Source of the DNA: Paraburkholderia sediminicola
GTDB taxonomy: Bacteria; Pseudomonadota; Gammaproteobacteria; Burkholderiales; Burkholderiaceae
Reading direction: 5' to 3'
NCBI RefSeq assembly: GCF_902859805.1
Contig: NZ_CADIKC010000009.1
Coordinates: 124,001-188,000 of the forward strand
Length of the DNA stretch: 64,000 bases
Part shown: positions 1 through 7,907 of the stretch, piece by piece
Layout: each line of letters opens with the position of its first letter
Numbering within the stretch: position 1 is the stretch's first letter
Notes under the pieces: generated by a model
Seen by the model: only the letters and a program-made list of their open reading frames with translations
Databases searched by the model: none
What the model was told of the DNA's origin: nothing
Translations under genes and position numbers: made by a program

Positions 1-474
1 GAGCACGTCGCCCTTCTTGACCATTTGACCTTCCTTGAAATACACGTCCTGCAGCACGCCGCTCAATTGCGGCAGCACGGTGACGTTGGCGAGCGGCGTG
101 ACCGTGCCGAGCGCGGTCAGCACGACCGGCATCTCACCTTGTGTGGCGCTCGCCACGTGAACAGGCTGCGGCATGTTGGCGAGGCCACCCGCGCCGCCAC
201 GGCCCGCGCGGCCACCGCTCGCGCCGCTTGCACCGGCAGCTCCGCTCGCGCCGCCGCCGGGCCCGCCCCACGGATGCCAGCGCCACAACACGATCCCGAG
301 GACGACCAGCGCCGCAACGATCAGCGCGATGTTGCGTCCGCGATGGCTTTTTGCTGAGACCGGTAAGTTGCCCGGACCGCCGATGGGCTTCCCGGTGCTG
401 GACGGTTGCGAACCGGGTTGAGAAGCCGGGGCGGCAGGGCGTGAAGTTTCCGAATGCTTTTGTTGTTCGTCCAT
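1..474 (-). CDS. RND efflux periplasmic adaptor (MdtA/HlyD type), N-terminal part
   Basis: Only the first 158 codons are in the window; the gene runs off the left edge. The N-terminus is a polar Ser/Pro-rich stretch, then one membrane segment (IALIVAALVVLGIVLW), a Gly/Ala-rich linker, and the start of the adaptor fold (residues about 115-158) with the typical phrase TALGTVTPLANVTVLPQLSG followed by a Lys-Glu-Gly-Gln-Met stretch. Family knowledge: such proteins bridge an inner-membrane RND pump to an outer-membrane channel. The start at 474 is the first ATG giving this frame. The pump genes presumably lie to the left, outside the window. The Gly/Ala linker is long but low-complexity, so its length may vary between strains. 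Confidence 0.85.
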   Translation of the reverse strand, partial: MDEQQKHSETSRPAAPASQPGSQPSSTGKPIGGPGNLPVSAKSHRGRNIALIVAALVVLGIVLWRWHPWGGPGGGASGAAGASGASGGRAGRGGAGGLANMPQPVHVASATQGEMPVVLTALGTVTPLANVTVLPQLSGVLQDVYFKEGQMVKKGDVL

Positions 475-842
475 CGGTTCGGTCTGGTGGCTGGCTTTGG
501 TGTGAGCCGCTCGTGCGCTTGTACCGCTTCAGGAGTTCAGCGGACCGGCACGCAGGCGGCATGACAGGCGGTTTCGACAGCGGACGCGCCGCAAATGTTC
601 AGCGCGATGCTACCCGAGGCGCGGGACAAAGATGTTAACGCATTGCGCCATCATGACAGGTCGGCGGGACGTTATCGAAGGGCAATAGCGGCAAGCCGGG
701 CAAGCGCCCGCGACGGGAATGCGTGATCCTACGTCGCGGGCTCTGTAACAGTCCACCCGCGTATTTTTCTTTTGATTACGAAGGTTACAGTACGAGCGGA
801 GGGCGGCAACACAATGTAATGGCCGGCGAGCGCCCGCGCGTT
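475..842. other. Intergenic region upstream of the efflux adaptor
   Basis: No convincing gene is seen in these 368 bases. It must hold the promoter of the leftward efflux gene and the end of the IclR gene. Seven-base arms ctgtaac (743-749) and gttacag (784-790) form an inverted repeat with a 34-base AT-richer spacer, a possible regulator site. This is weak evidence, as arms of this length occur by chance. Confidence 0.3.
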
Positions 843-1679
843 TCAGTTGTCGAGGCGGCGCCCGGGTGTGCCGCCGATCTCGAGAACGATCTTGCTGATG
901 CATTCGAGCAAGGCCGGCGCCGCGCGCGAGATCAGCCAATCGCGCGGACATTGATCCGCGGAGCCGCCGCAATTGACTGCATAGCGCTCGCCCGAGGGGC
1001 CGATAAATCCCGATGCGATGGCGTTCAGACCGTCGTACCATTCGCCCGTGGCGATCGCGAAGCCTTGCTCCGCGGTTTCCCGTAGCGCGCTTGTCAGGCG
1101 GTTGCTGACGTGGCCCCAGTCGTCACCTTCGGCGGCCTGCAGGCCGATCAGCAATTTTTCCCGCTCCGGTTCGGCAAGCGCCGACAGATAGGCGCGGCCG
1201 ACTGCCGTGCGACTGAGGTTCATGCGCGAGCCGATTTCGAGGCGAGATACGAGCACCGCCGAGCGCGGCCGGATCGCGTCGATCACTACCATGTCGAGGC
1301 GGTCGCGTACGGCCAGATGCACGGATAATGCGGTGCGTTCGGCGAGTTCGATGAGGAAGGGACGCGCCCGGGCCCGGATGTCGAAGTTGCGCAAAAAGCC
1401 GTTGCTCAACTCCAGCACCGACGAAGTCAGCACGAATCGCTCGCTGTCGGGCAAGCGGAACAGGAAGCCCGTGCCGACGAGCGTAGCGGTAATGCGCGAG
1501 ACGGTGGGCTTCGGGATGCCGGTCAGCTCGGTCAACTCGCGGTTGCTGAGCGGCGCATCGGCGGCGGCGATCGAGCGCAGCACGGTCAAACCGCGCGCCA
1601 GCGCGGTGACTTCATCGCCCGAGCCGTCTTTCTCTTTGGCTGAGCCTGCGGCAGTTCGGGAGGACGTGGGTCGAGTCAT
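843..1679 (-). CDS. IclR family transcriptional regulator
   Basis: The 278-residue length is usual for IclR proteins. An N-terminal winged helix-turn-helix (about residues 25-85) contains LSNRELTELTGIPKPTVSRI, the classic IclR recognition helix. It is followed by the IclR effector-binding domain with SVHLAVRDRLDMVVID, the SRTAVGRAYLSAL motif and the C-terminal GLNAIASGFIG stretch. It probably represses or activates a catabolic operon in response to a small aromatic or organic acid, but no obvious target is adjacent. The neighbour downstream on the same strand is the efflux adaptor, 369 bases away, so it could regulate that; this is only a guess from position. Confidence 0.9.
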   Translation of the reverse strand: MTRPTSSRTAAGSAKEKDGSGDEVTALARGLTVLRSIAAADAPLSNRELTELTGIPKPTVSRITATLVGTGFLFRLPDSERFVLTSSVLELSNGFLRNFDIRARARPFLIELAERTALSVHLAVRDRLDMVVIDAIRPRSAVLVSRLEIGSRMNLSRTAVGRAYLSALAEPEREKLLIGLQAAEGDDWGHVSNRLTSALRETAEQGFAIATGEWYDGLNAIASGFIGPSGERYAVNCGGSADQCPRDWLISRAAPALLECISKIVLEIGGTPGRRLDN

Positions 1680-1848
1680 ATCGTTTTTCTGGAACTATAT
1701 TTCAATATTCTGTTCGTTTGCCTTTTAGCAACCGTTCCGCAAAGATGCGGCAGAAGCCCCAAAATGGGGCATGAATTCCATTTTTCCTCAGAAGATTCAT
1801 TGTATCGGAATATTTTGCCGAGACGAATGAGGCCTCTTTAGATTTTGC

Positions 1849-1875
1849 TTGACTTAGTCAGCATAACCATAAAAA
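1849..1875 (+). promoter_or_regulatory. Possible sigma70-like promoter for a small RNA
   Basis: TTGACT at 1849-1854 is followed after 15 bases by TAAAAA at 1870-1875. The spacing is shorter than optimal and the -10 match is poor, so this is tentative. Its interest is that a strong plus-strand terminator lies about 220 bases downstream with no gene between. Confidence 0.25.
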
Positions 1876-1879
1876 ATGG

Positions 1880-2127
1880 AATCTCATTTCGAAAGACGGT
1901 TTCAGGTTCTGCATTTTGAAATTCTGAACCAACCGTGGTCCGCGGAGTGTCTGGTTCGAGTACCTCTAACAGTCTCCCGTAGCTGTCCACGCAGTGTCTG
2001 TCTCGAGTCCGGCGTTCAATATCGCGCGTCCGTCCAACTTTCGAATACCGTCTCTCAGGTTCTAGCACGGCCCTCGGAATGGCTAGAACTTTTTAAGGCG
2101 TCACGGAAACGTGACGCCTTTTTTTTT
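1880..2127 (+). ncRNA. Candidate small RNA
   Basis: A plus-strand terminator needs a transcript, yet no gene precedes it on this strand. The region contains several hairpin-forming segments: ggttc/gaacc arms near 1906-1928, gttctagc (2059-2066) pairing with gctagaac (2082-2089), and the terminator. Frames through it have no protein-like composition. The 5' end is a guess from the weak promoter. Confidence 0.35.
2095..2127 (+). terminator. Strong intrinsic terminator
   Basis: aaggcgtcacg (2095-2105) pairs perfectly with cgtgacgcctt (2110-2120) around a GAAA tetraloop and runs into a tract of nine T. The 11-bp perfect stem with a GNRA loop and uninterrupted T-run makes this one of the best terminators in the window. 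Confidence 0.9.
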
Positions 2128-2153
2128 CGTCTTATGGGCGCGCAACAAAGTAT

Positions 2154-2174
2154 GGGGCATTCATAAAATGCCCC
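2154..2174. repeat. 8-bp inverted repeat
   Basis: ggggcatt (2154-2161) and aatgcccc (2167-2174) form a hairpin with a 5-base loop. It lies 72 bases beyond the stop of the minus-strand gene at 2246-2527 and could be its terminator, but there is no clean T-run on the minus strand. Confidence 0.35.
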
Positions 2175-2245
2175 TGCGGGTGCAACAGAGTCTGCAGCTT
2201 TCGGATTTTTGCCGCTGTGTCGCAGCAATCATGGGTCTATTGCCG

Positions 2246-2527
2246 TCACCCTGCCGCGTCTACTCGAAGCGAATGCGAGAAATCGGGTTGCGCGGCTGCC
2301 GGCTTCCGCTTGTTGGCAGCTTGCGGGAACACGTACCAACTGCCGTCATCATGTTTGAAGAAGAACAGCGTGCGCGTTCCCGATTGCGACGCGCTTTCGA
2401 CGCACACGTATCGTCGGCCAGTCAATCTGGTGCGACTGAAAGCGGTCACACGAACTGGCGTCGCGACCGTCGGCGCGAGCCATTTTTCGACCTGACAACG
2501 CAGGGATTGCCCACTCGTGTTCTTCAT
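2246..2527 (-). CDS. Small conserved-type hypothetical protein
   Basis: The product is 93 residues. The start MKNTSGQSLR at 2527 is chosen because GGAGGGCGAC directly precedes the ATG; an ATG five codons upstream has no such site. The protein is basic with a central RRYVCVES strand and FFFKHDDGSWYVFP, suggesting a compact beta-rich fold. There is no signal peptide or transmembrane segment. I recall similar small proteins from Burkholderia genomes but not a function. Confidence 0.65.
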   Translation of the reverse strand: MKNTSGQSLRCQVEKWLAPTVATPVRVTAFSRTRLTGRRYVCVESASQSGTRTLFFFKHDDGSWYVFPQAANKRKPAAAQPDFSHSLRVDAAG

Positions 2528-2633
2528 GTCGCCCTCCAGCAAGTCTGAAGGCCACCAAAGTCAGATAGAACGCAGACCACCCACGCCAGCGCCGGCCCGA
2601 CATAGGGCCCGTCGCCGGCGTTAGCGATAGGCG

Positions 2634-2963
2634 TTATTGTCCGATTTGCCGGCTCACGTGGTTTTCCTGCTGGTTCAACGCGTAGTCTTCGCGCCGGGTA
2701 ATGTGGCTGCCGTTCTGGCTCGCCATGTCGCGCTCTTCCTGGCGAATCTGATGGTCATCGCGATGCAGTCTCGCCGCCTCGGCGTGCGACATCTCACCCT
2801 CCCGTACTTCCTGGTGAATGCGACGGTCCTGATTCGCGAGGCGATGGTTGACCTCGGCGCGGCGCGGGTGCGTGGCATCCCAGTTTGTTTGCGCCGATGC
2901 GGTGCCCACGAATGACAGGGCGAGTGCCGCGGCAGCAGCGATTTTGTAGGCAGCGTTGTGCAT
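2634..2963 (-). CDS. Small exported His/Gln/Arg-rich protein
   Basis: The product is 109 residues with a clear Sec signal peptide (AAYKIAAAAALALSFVGTASA, cleavage near residue 24). The mature part is very charged and polar, rich in His, Arg, Glu and Gln, and helical (RRAEVNHRLANQDRRIHQEV, EAARLHRDDHQIRQEERDM). It is likely a periplasmic helical protein. GGAGACGATC precedes the start. Proteins of this pattern are common in Burkholderiales and have no assigned role. The heptad-like spacing hints at coiled-coil assembly, and the histidines could bind metal; both are inference. Confidence 0.75.
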   Translation of the reverse strand: MHNAAYKIAAAAALALSFVGTASAQTNWDATHPRRAEVNHRLANQDRRIHQEVREGEMSHAEAARLHRDDHQIRQEERDMASQNGSHITRREDYALNQQENHVSRQIGQ

Positions 2964-3204
2964 GATCGTCTCCGATTCAGTTGAAGGGACGGTTTCTGGC
3001 CGTTCAACTGCTTAACGTTCCGGACGACCACGATGCTGACCGCGCAGTTGTGAGTTCTGAAACCGAATATTTCGTGACGTCCGGGCTGCGGAAAATCGTG
3101 CGAACGCAGGGAGATGTTTCAATCTACACGTCTCGTTACACACAAAAACACCGGTAATTTGCCGGCTCAATATAGTTCGCTCACAACTGACAAGTGAGGC
3201 GTGT

Positions 3205-3306
3205 ATGAAAAGAGTTTTTGTGCTGATGCTGATGGCCGTATGTCTTGGTAGCGCGTTGGGCGGCTGCATTGTTGTGCCTGCAGGCGGCTACTATCACCGC
3301 TATTAA
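3205..3306 (+). CDS. Very short lipoprotein (33 residues)
   Basis: The frame reads a hydrophobic signal segment (MKRVFVLMLMAVCLGSALGG) then Cys, Ile-Val-Val-Pro-Ala-Gly-Gly-Tyr-Tyr-His-Arg-Tyr and stop. The lipobox is Leu-Gly-Gly-Cys with Cys21 as the lipidation site, leaving a mature peptide of only 13 residues. Small lipoproteins with a VVP...GYY tail are frequent in Burkholderia. Its partner is unknown. Confidence 0.65.
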   Translation: MKRVFVLMLMAVCLGSALGGCIVVPAGGYYHRY

Positions 3307-3371
3307 ATCGCAGGCAAAGCGGGCGGCGCAGGAACATAAGGCAGATGCGCCGCCAGCAATCCTGAACGGTC

Positions 3372-3659
3372 TTATTGAACAGTCTTTGTTGGCATGCTGC
3401 TGTCTTCGGGGTGCATAGCGGACATGTCCATGCCGCTCGTGGTGGCCGCAGTCTTGCTCATGTCTCCGGGAACCCGGTTCCACGGGCTCGATACGGGCTC
3501 GCCGTGATACGTCATCCCTGCCGTCGCGGCACCGTGAGCGCCGCCGCTGCCGTTTCCGCCGTTGCCATTCCCGCCGGCTTGCGCAAACGTTGCGGCGCAC
3601 GCGCAAAGCGACGCAACAGCTATGCGCGCGAACAGCGCGTTCATCGTCAACTTTTCCAT
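3372..3659 (-). CDS. Small exported Gly/Asn- and Met-rich protein
   Basis: The product is 95 residues. AGGAGAAATACC precedes the start at 3659. The signal peptide ends near FAQA (residue 27), followed by a Gly-Asn-rich linker and a Met/His-containing tail (GMTYHGEPVSS, TSGMDMSAMHPEDSSM). The Met-His-Asp spacing near the C-terminus resembles copper-binding tails of periplasmic proteins, but this is speculation. There is no recognised domain. Confidence 0.7.
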   Translation of the reverse strand: MEKLTMNALFARIAVASLCACAATFAQAGGNGNGGNGSGGAHGAATAGMTYHGEPVSSPWNRVPGDMSKTAATTSGMDMSAMHPEDSSMPTKTVQ

Positions 3660-3883
3660 GGTATTTCTCCTGTGATGTCGGCACGCGTTTGCAGCGCCGA
3701 AGTCTCATAGGCCGCTCAAGGCTGACTGATTGCGTAGCGGCGACGCGCAAGCAGCTACCCGCATCTGAACAGAGCAGCTATTTGCTGCGCTCCGATGTGA
3801 GGCATGTGGTTCAGTCGTGGTTCGACGCCGAAAATGACAGCGCTGCACCAGGTTCAAGCTCCTGACAGTGCACGCAGCCCCGG

Positions 3884-4438
3884 CTACTTTGGCATCAGCA
3901 CCTTATCTACAACCATGATGACGCCGTTGCTCTGAATGACGTCGTAGGTCGATATGTCAGCAGTGTGGCCATTGACATCCGCTACTACGATATTGTGCGG
4001 ACCGTTCTCTGTGAGCGTCAGCGTCTCTCCGTTGACTGTTTTCAGTTCCGCCTTGCCGCCACCGGCCTTGATGGCCTGGTCTAGCTTGCGGAAGTCATAT
4101 CGGCCTGGGACGACGTGGTACGTCAGGATGCTGGTCAGCATCGCCTTGTTCTCAGGTTTGACGAGCGTGTCGACCGTGCCCGCGGGAAGCGCTGCGAATG
4201 CTTCGTTCGTCGGCGCAAACACGGTGAACGGGCCGGGGCTTTTTAACGTATCGACGAGACCCGCGGCTTTGACCGCGGCAACGAGCGTGGTGTGATCGGC
4301 CGAGTTGACCGCGTTATCCACAATGTCTTTGTTCGGGTACATGGCCTGGCCGCCGACCATGACCGTGTCGCTAGCGGCAAAGGCGCCTGAGACAACTGCC
4401 GACAGTGCGGCAGCGACAAACATAGTCTTGTACTTCAT
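3884..4438 (-). CDS. Secreted fasciclin (FAS1) domain protein
   Basis: The start MKYKTMFVAAALSAV at 4438 is preferred over an ATG eight codons upstream, because GGGGGAG lies just before it and the signal peptide then starts at residue 1 (cleavage near AFA-AS, residue 22). The rest is one FAS1 domain: conserved H1 segment FTVFAPTNEAFAALP, the YHVVPGRYDF region and the H2 segment VIQSNGVIMVVDKVLMP. Bacterial FAS1 proteins are extracytoplasmic and linked to adhesion. The gene stands alone between small exported proteins. Confidence 0.9.
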   Translation of the reverse strand: MKYKTMFVAAALSAVVSGAFAASDTVMVGGQAMYPNKDIVDNAVNSADHTTLVAAVKAAGLVDTLKSPGPFTVFAPTNEAFAALPAGTVDTLVKPENKAMLTSILTYHVVPGRYDFRKLDQAIKAGGGKAELKTVNGETLTLTENGPHNIVVADVNGHTADISTYDVIQSNGVIMVVDKVLMPK

Positions 4439-4697
4439 GGTGTACTCCCCCTGAGTCGCCATGCGTAATTGCGTGGCCTTGACTGCATATACGGGGAATA
4501 CTTGCGCCTGGATTCAAAAATGAGCTGCGTCGCGACGGTGTGGCCTGATGTGACCCTGTTGGACGACGGGCTGCGGGATTGTGGTCTCCGACAATTGCAA
4601 TGCACCGCATGTCAGTTTCGGGCGCAGAAGTGCTACGGCATCGAGCGTTGAGCATGTCGTGCTTTCGCCTGACACTGCCAGCAGCCCATCTTTCGGA

Positions 4698-4778
4698 TTA
4701 CCGAAGATTCCAGATTCCCCAGATTGCAATCAGCAGTGCCGCGCTAAAGCCACAACCTAACAGGATGTAGGTATCCAT
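4698..4778 (-). CDS. Possible 26-residue membrane peptide
   Basis: The frame reads MDTYILLGCGFSAALLIAIW then Gly-Ile-Trp-Asn-Leu-Arg and stop. It is one hydrophobic helix with a positive end, like known bacterial small membrane proteins. GAGGG lies seven bases before the ATG. No homologue is recognised and frames this short arise by chance. Confidence 0.35.
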   Translation of the reverse strand: MDTYILLGCGFSAALLIAIWGIWNLR

Positions 4779-4809
4779 TTTCAACCCTCGAAATTTGGTA
4801 GGCGTACGA

Positions 4810-4831
4810 GTCAGCGCGCTAGCGCGCTGAC
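4810..4831. repeat. Perfect 22-bp palindrome
   Basis: The sequence gtcagcgcgct at 4810-4820 is followed immediately by its exact reverse complement agcgcgctgac at 4821-4831, with no loop. It lies 32 bases upstream of the small minus-strand frame at 4698-4778, so a dimeric regulator site is possible. There is no T-run, so it is not a normal terminator. Confidence 0.5.
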
Positions 4832-5042
4832 ATTGGCGATGTACCTGGTTGCTCGACTATGTAAGGTCATTGATGGGAATGGCATGTCTGCCGACGGTAC
4901 AAGTCACGCTACAAGCAATCGCCGAATACTACCTTCGCTTCCTTTCAGAAAGCATGACTGATCGAAGGTCCTGGCTTTCGTTCTTACGTCGGGTACGCTC
5001 TTTGCGCGCTGCGAATGGAAACGTCATTTCAGGGAGTGTCTT

Positions 5043-5276
5043 ATGATGAAATTCATTGGCTGTGTCCTCTTCGCTTTGAGCATCGCCGCCGTTGGCAACG
5101 CAGAGGCCGCCGGCTGCGCGAAGGGTGCCGTGGTTGGCGGTGTTGCGGGGCACGTTGCAGGCAAGCACGGCGTGGCGGGGGCGACCGCTGGATGTGCCAT
5201 TGGGCACCATGAGGCGGGCAAAAAGGCAAAGGCTGCAAGTCAGGCTGCTGCTGCGAGCTCAGCCTCTGCAAAGTAA
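5043..5276 (+). CDS. Small exported glycine-zipper protein
   Basis: The product is 77 residues. The signal peptide (FIGCVLFALSIAAVGNAEA) is followed by a glycine-zipper segment GAVVGGVAGHVAGKHG with GxxxG spacing, a second Gly/Ala/Cys helix GATAGCAIGHHEAG, and an Ala/Lys/Ser tail. GGGAG precedes the double ATG. Glycine-zipper peptides of this kind are common in Burkholderia and are probably envelope-associated; function is unknown. The two mature cysteines could form a disulfide. Confidence 0.75.
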   Translation: MMKFIGCVLFALSIAAVGNAEAAGCAKGAVVGGVAGHVAGKHGVAGATAGCAIGHHEAGKKAKAASQAAAASSASAK

Positions 5277-5394
5277 CGCTTGCAATTGGAATGTTCCGGC
5301 TCGGGTCTGGAGAGACGTCACCAGTTAGCGTGGTTCTTCGCCGTCGCGCCTGGCGGCAGACCGCATCTTTATCGCTGAATCAAACGAGGCGCGA

Positions 5395-5421
5395 GCAGAC
5401 CTGGAACCGTTCCGGGTCTGC
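5395..5421. terminator. Hairpin after the glycine-zipper gene
   Basis: gcagacctggaa (5395-5406) pairs with ttccgggtctgc (5410-5421) with one G-U pair and a 3-base loop. The stem is strong but the following bases (ctctgtatg) are not a proper T-run. It may be a terminator or an mRNA-protecting hairpin. Confidence 0.4.
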
Positions 5422-5488
5422 CTCTGTATGAACAACAGCATGCCAGCAAGTGACGAGCTACTGAACTGCGGTAGAAAGACAGGACGCG

Positions 5489-6187
5489 CTAAAACTTCTC
5501 CACCCAAGGTCGCAGTTCAACCTCCCATGTCCACGCACTACGATGCTGGCGATGGATATGGAGGTATTCCCTCGCGATGGCGTCAGGGTCCAACCATTTG
5601 TCCTCATGGCCGGCGTCGTCCGCTTGAGAACGGCTGCTCGCAATGCCGCCGTCGATCACGAAATGCGCGACATGGATATTTTTCGGCGCGAGTTCTCGCG
5701 CCATGGATTGGGCCATCCCACGCAACGCGAATTTGCCCATCGCAAATGGCGTTGAACCTGGTAGCCCTTTCACACTCGCCGTAGCGCCAGTCAGAAGGAT
5801 GGTGCCGCTGCCACGCGCCTGCATTCGAATGGCAGCGGCCTGGGCTACGAGAAAGCCACCGATGGCGGTCACTTTCAGCGCATCTTCAAGCTTCTCCGGG
5901 TCGATGTCTTCGACTGCCGCGCGGTAGCGGCCACTCGCGTTGTACACAACGAGATCGGGCGTACCGAATGCGTCCTCTACGCGGTTAAAAAGTGCGGAGA
6001 CGTCGTCCGATTGACTGGCGTCGCAACGTACGGGCAGAGCGCCCGTCTCGTCGACGAGCTCCGTCAGCTTGCTGGTATCGCGAGCCGCAAGTGCAACCTG
6101 CATGCCCTCTGCCGCGAACAGTCGCGCGAGCGAAGCACTCAATCCTTTTCCTGCGCCCACAATCAAAGCGGTCTCAGTTCGACTCAC
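5489..6187 (-). CDS. SDR family protein with altered catalytic site
   Basis: The product is 232 residues, a classical short-chain dehydrogenase size. The start is GTG at 6187 with GGAGGAATT immediately upstream. The Rossmann motif GAGKGLS (residues 11-17), the YNAS segment (82-85) and the C-terminal ARELAPKNIHVAHFVIDG stretch identify the family. In the YxxxK position it reads Phe-Ala-Met-Gly-Lys (148-152), so the catalytic tyrosine is phenylalanine. I recall a subgroup of bacterial SDRs with this feature, but its reaction is unclear. It lies 101 bases downstream of the next SDR on the same strand and may share its transcript. Confidence 0.85.
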   Translation of the reverse strand: MSRTETALIVGAGKGLSASLARLFAAEGMQVALAARDTSKLTELVDETGALPVRCDASQSDDVSALFNRVEDAFGTPDLVVYNASGRYRAAVEDIDPEKLEDALKVTAIGGFLVAQAAAIRMQARGSGTILLTGATASVKGLPGSTPFAMGKFALRGMAQSMARELAPKNIHVAHFVIDGGIASSRSQADDAGHEDKWLDPDAIAREYLHIHRQHRSAWTWEVELRPWVEKF

Positions 6188-6288
6188 AATTCCTCCAGAT
6201 TCAGCAGGGACTGGAACTGCTACGTAGGAGCTAAGTTAGCAATTCCAGCGTGTGTGTGACTGCATTCGTATTCGTACACCCTGACCTT

Positions 6289-7173
6289 TTAGCGGGCTGG
6301 GTTGCGGGATCCACGCTTCGTCATATTGTCTGCCGGCAACATGCCCGGCAACGCCTCAACAAAGAAATCCGCTTGCAATGCTGCGCCGGTCTGCACGTCG
6401 TACTGTGCGAAGTCGCGCACACCGGCGGCCAGCAGAACTTCGTCGTCGAGGAAGAAGTTTCCTGTGCACGCTTTGGACGGTCGCGTCAGGATGTAGTGGG
6501 CCGCATCGGCGACGATCTCAGGCGTGCGACACGCTGCAATCATGTCCTTGCCGCCAATTTCATTTTGCACGGCAGCGGTCGCGATGGCTGTTCGAGGCCA
6601 TAGCGAATTGACGGCGACACCCCGGTCTCTGAACTCTCCGGCAAGCGCGAGTGTGAACAGGCTCATCGTGTATTTGGCAATGGTGTATGCCGGAAAATCG
6701 CTAAACCATTTCGCGTCCTGGACCAACGGAGGTGACAGCGTGAGGATGTGCGGGTTCGGCGCATTGAGGAGGTGCGGCAGGCACGCTTGCGCACATACGA
6801 ACGTGCCTCTGCCGTTGACCCCGTGCATCAGGTCGTATCGTTTGACGGGTGTATCCAGCGTGCCAGTCAGTCGAATCGCGCTGGCATTGTTCACGAGGAT
6901 GTCGATGCCGCCGAACAGAGCAACGGCCTCGGCGACGGCCGCTTTCACGCGCTCTTCGTCGCGAATATCCACAACGAGCGGGAGTGCCTTGCCGCCGGCA
7001 GCTTCAACAGCTGCAGCCGCCGTATGAATCGTGCCCTCGAGACGCGGGTCTGGCTCCGCAGTTTTGGCGCAAATCACGATATTCGCGCCGTCGCGTGCGG
7101 CTCTGAGTGCGATCGCGAGTCCGATGCCGCGACTGCCACCGGACATGAATAGTGTCTTGCCAGCAAGGCTCAT
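6289..7173 (-). CDS. SDR family oxidoreductase (HSDL2 / citronellol dehydrogenase-like)
   Basis: The product is 294 residues. The NAD(P)-binding motif is SGGSRGIG (residues 11-18), followed by DILVNNASAI, and the catalytic Ser147, Tyr163 and Lys167 (YTIAK) are intact. The spacing between Asn-Asn-Ala and Tyr, the KRYDLMHGVNGRGTF phrase and the ILTRPSKACTGNFFLDDE tail are those of the HSDL2-like group, often named citronellol/citronellal or short-chain acyl alcohol dehydrogenases. Substrate is unknown. It is probably first gene of a two-SDR transcript, and divergent from the membrane protein at 7405. Confidence 0.9.
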   Translation of the reverse strand: MSLAGKTLFMSGGSRGIGLAIALRAARDGANIVICAKTAEPDPRLEGTIHTAAAAVEAAGGKALPLVVDIRDEERVKAAVAEAVALFGGIDILVNNASAIRLTGTLDTPVKRYDLMHGVNGRGTFVCAQACLPHLLNAPNPHILTLSPPLVQDAKWFSDFPAYTIAKYTMSLFTLALAGEFRDRGVAVNSLWPRTAIATAAVQNEIGGKDMIAACRTPEIVADAAHYILTRPSKACTGNFFLDDEVLLAAGVRDFAQYDVQTGAALQADFFVEALPGMLPADNMTKRGSRNPAR

Positions 7174-7404
7174 GGTTGTCTCCTGATGATTTACAGCAGC
7201 ATACGCTTCCGCCGTTTTTGGCGCGTAGGGAGGCGCTGCACCTTACGCGCCGCAAACCTCCTTCGGCATAGGGATTCCCGCGAACCCGCGAAGGGCGGGA
7301 GCGAGCCATTGTCTGGCATTTTGCAATTGTGATTTCACGCTATCGGTCTAGAAAAAAGATAGGTCAGATCTAAACTGCTATCGAGACTGTAGTGAGGTGA
7401 AGAA

Positions 7405-7764
7405 ATGATGAAGCTTATGGAAGGTGCGGTGTTTCTGGGTGCGCTGATGCTGTACCTGGTGCCCGCAATGATTGCAGACGCTAGAGACCGCGAAGACGCC
7501 TTTGCGGTGACCATGGTGAACATCCTGCTCGGATGGACCGTTATCGGCTGGTTCGCGGCGCTAATATGGGCGCGGCATCCGGTCAGCGATCGCCGTCTGA
7601 AGCATTTCGCGAAGCGCGCACAACGCGCGGTTGCACGAGTCACTATCGATGCAATAGTTGCTCGCGCTGAAGGCCGCGCTGGGTCAATTCCGTTGTTCAA
7701 CCCGCGGTTGGTGCCGGTAGTGGCGCGCATCGCAGCAAGCAGCCGTTACCAGCACAGAAGTTAG
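7405..7764 (+). CDS. Superinfection-immunity-like membrane protein
   Basis: The product is 119 residues. GAGGTGAAGAA precedes the start. Two transmembrane helices cover residues about 5-25 (GAVFLGALMLYLVPAMIADA) and 35-55, with the family phrase VNILLGWTVIGWFAALIWA, typical of the T4 Imm-related (Imm_superinfect) family. A basic cytoplasmic tail of about 60 residues follows. Despite the family name, such proteins are widespread in proteobacterial chromosomes outside prophages. Nothing phage-related is nearby, so a host role is more likely here. Confidence 0.8.
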   Translation: MMKLMEGAVFLGALMLYLVPAMIADARDREDAFAVTMVNILLGWTVIGWFAALIWARHPVSDRRLKHFAKRAQRAVARVTIDAIVARAEGRAGSIPLFNPRLVPVVARIAASSRYQHRS

Positions 7765-7907
7765 TCGGTGCCGTGGGCCGAGCGCGAATGGACGGTCCTG
7801 ACACTCGGGAGACGGACGCTTTATTGCGCCTTGCTTTCAGACTTGCTTGTTGATCGACCGGGGCGTCAACGCTCTAGCCAATTGAAGTAATTTTTCTGGA
7901 GATTGAA

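Larger units (their letters stand above)
1680..2245. other. Gene-free region with a plus-strand terminator
   Basis: No protein-like frame is present in these 566 bases. The stretch is clearly less GC-rich than its neighbours. It holds a probable plus-strand non-coding transcript ending at a strong terminator (2095-2127) and a further hairpin (2154-2174). Confidence 0.5.

Noticed and set aside
743..790. Inverted repeat ctgtaac/gttacag as an efflux regulator site
   Set aside because: The 34-base spacer is too long for a simple operator and the arms are short.
1948..1965. T-loop-like sequence ggttcgagtacc suggesting a tRNA
   Set aside because: No acceptor stem, anticodon arm or CCA end can be formed around it.
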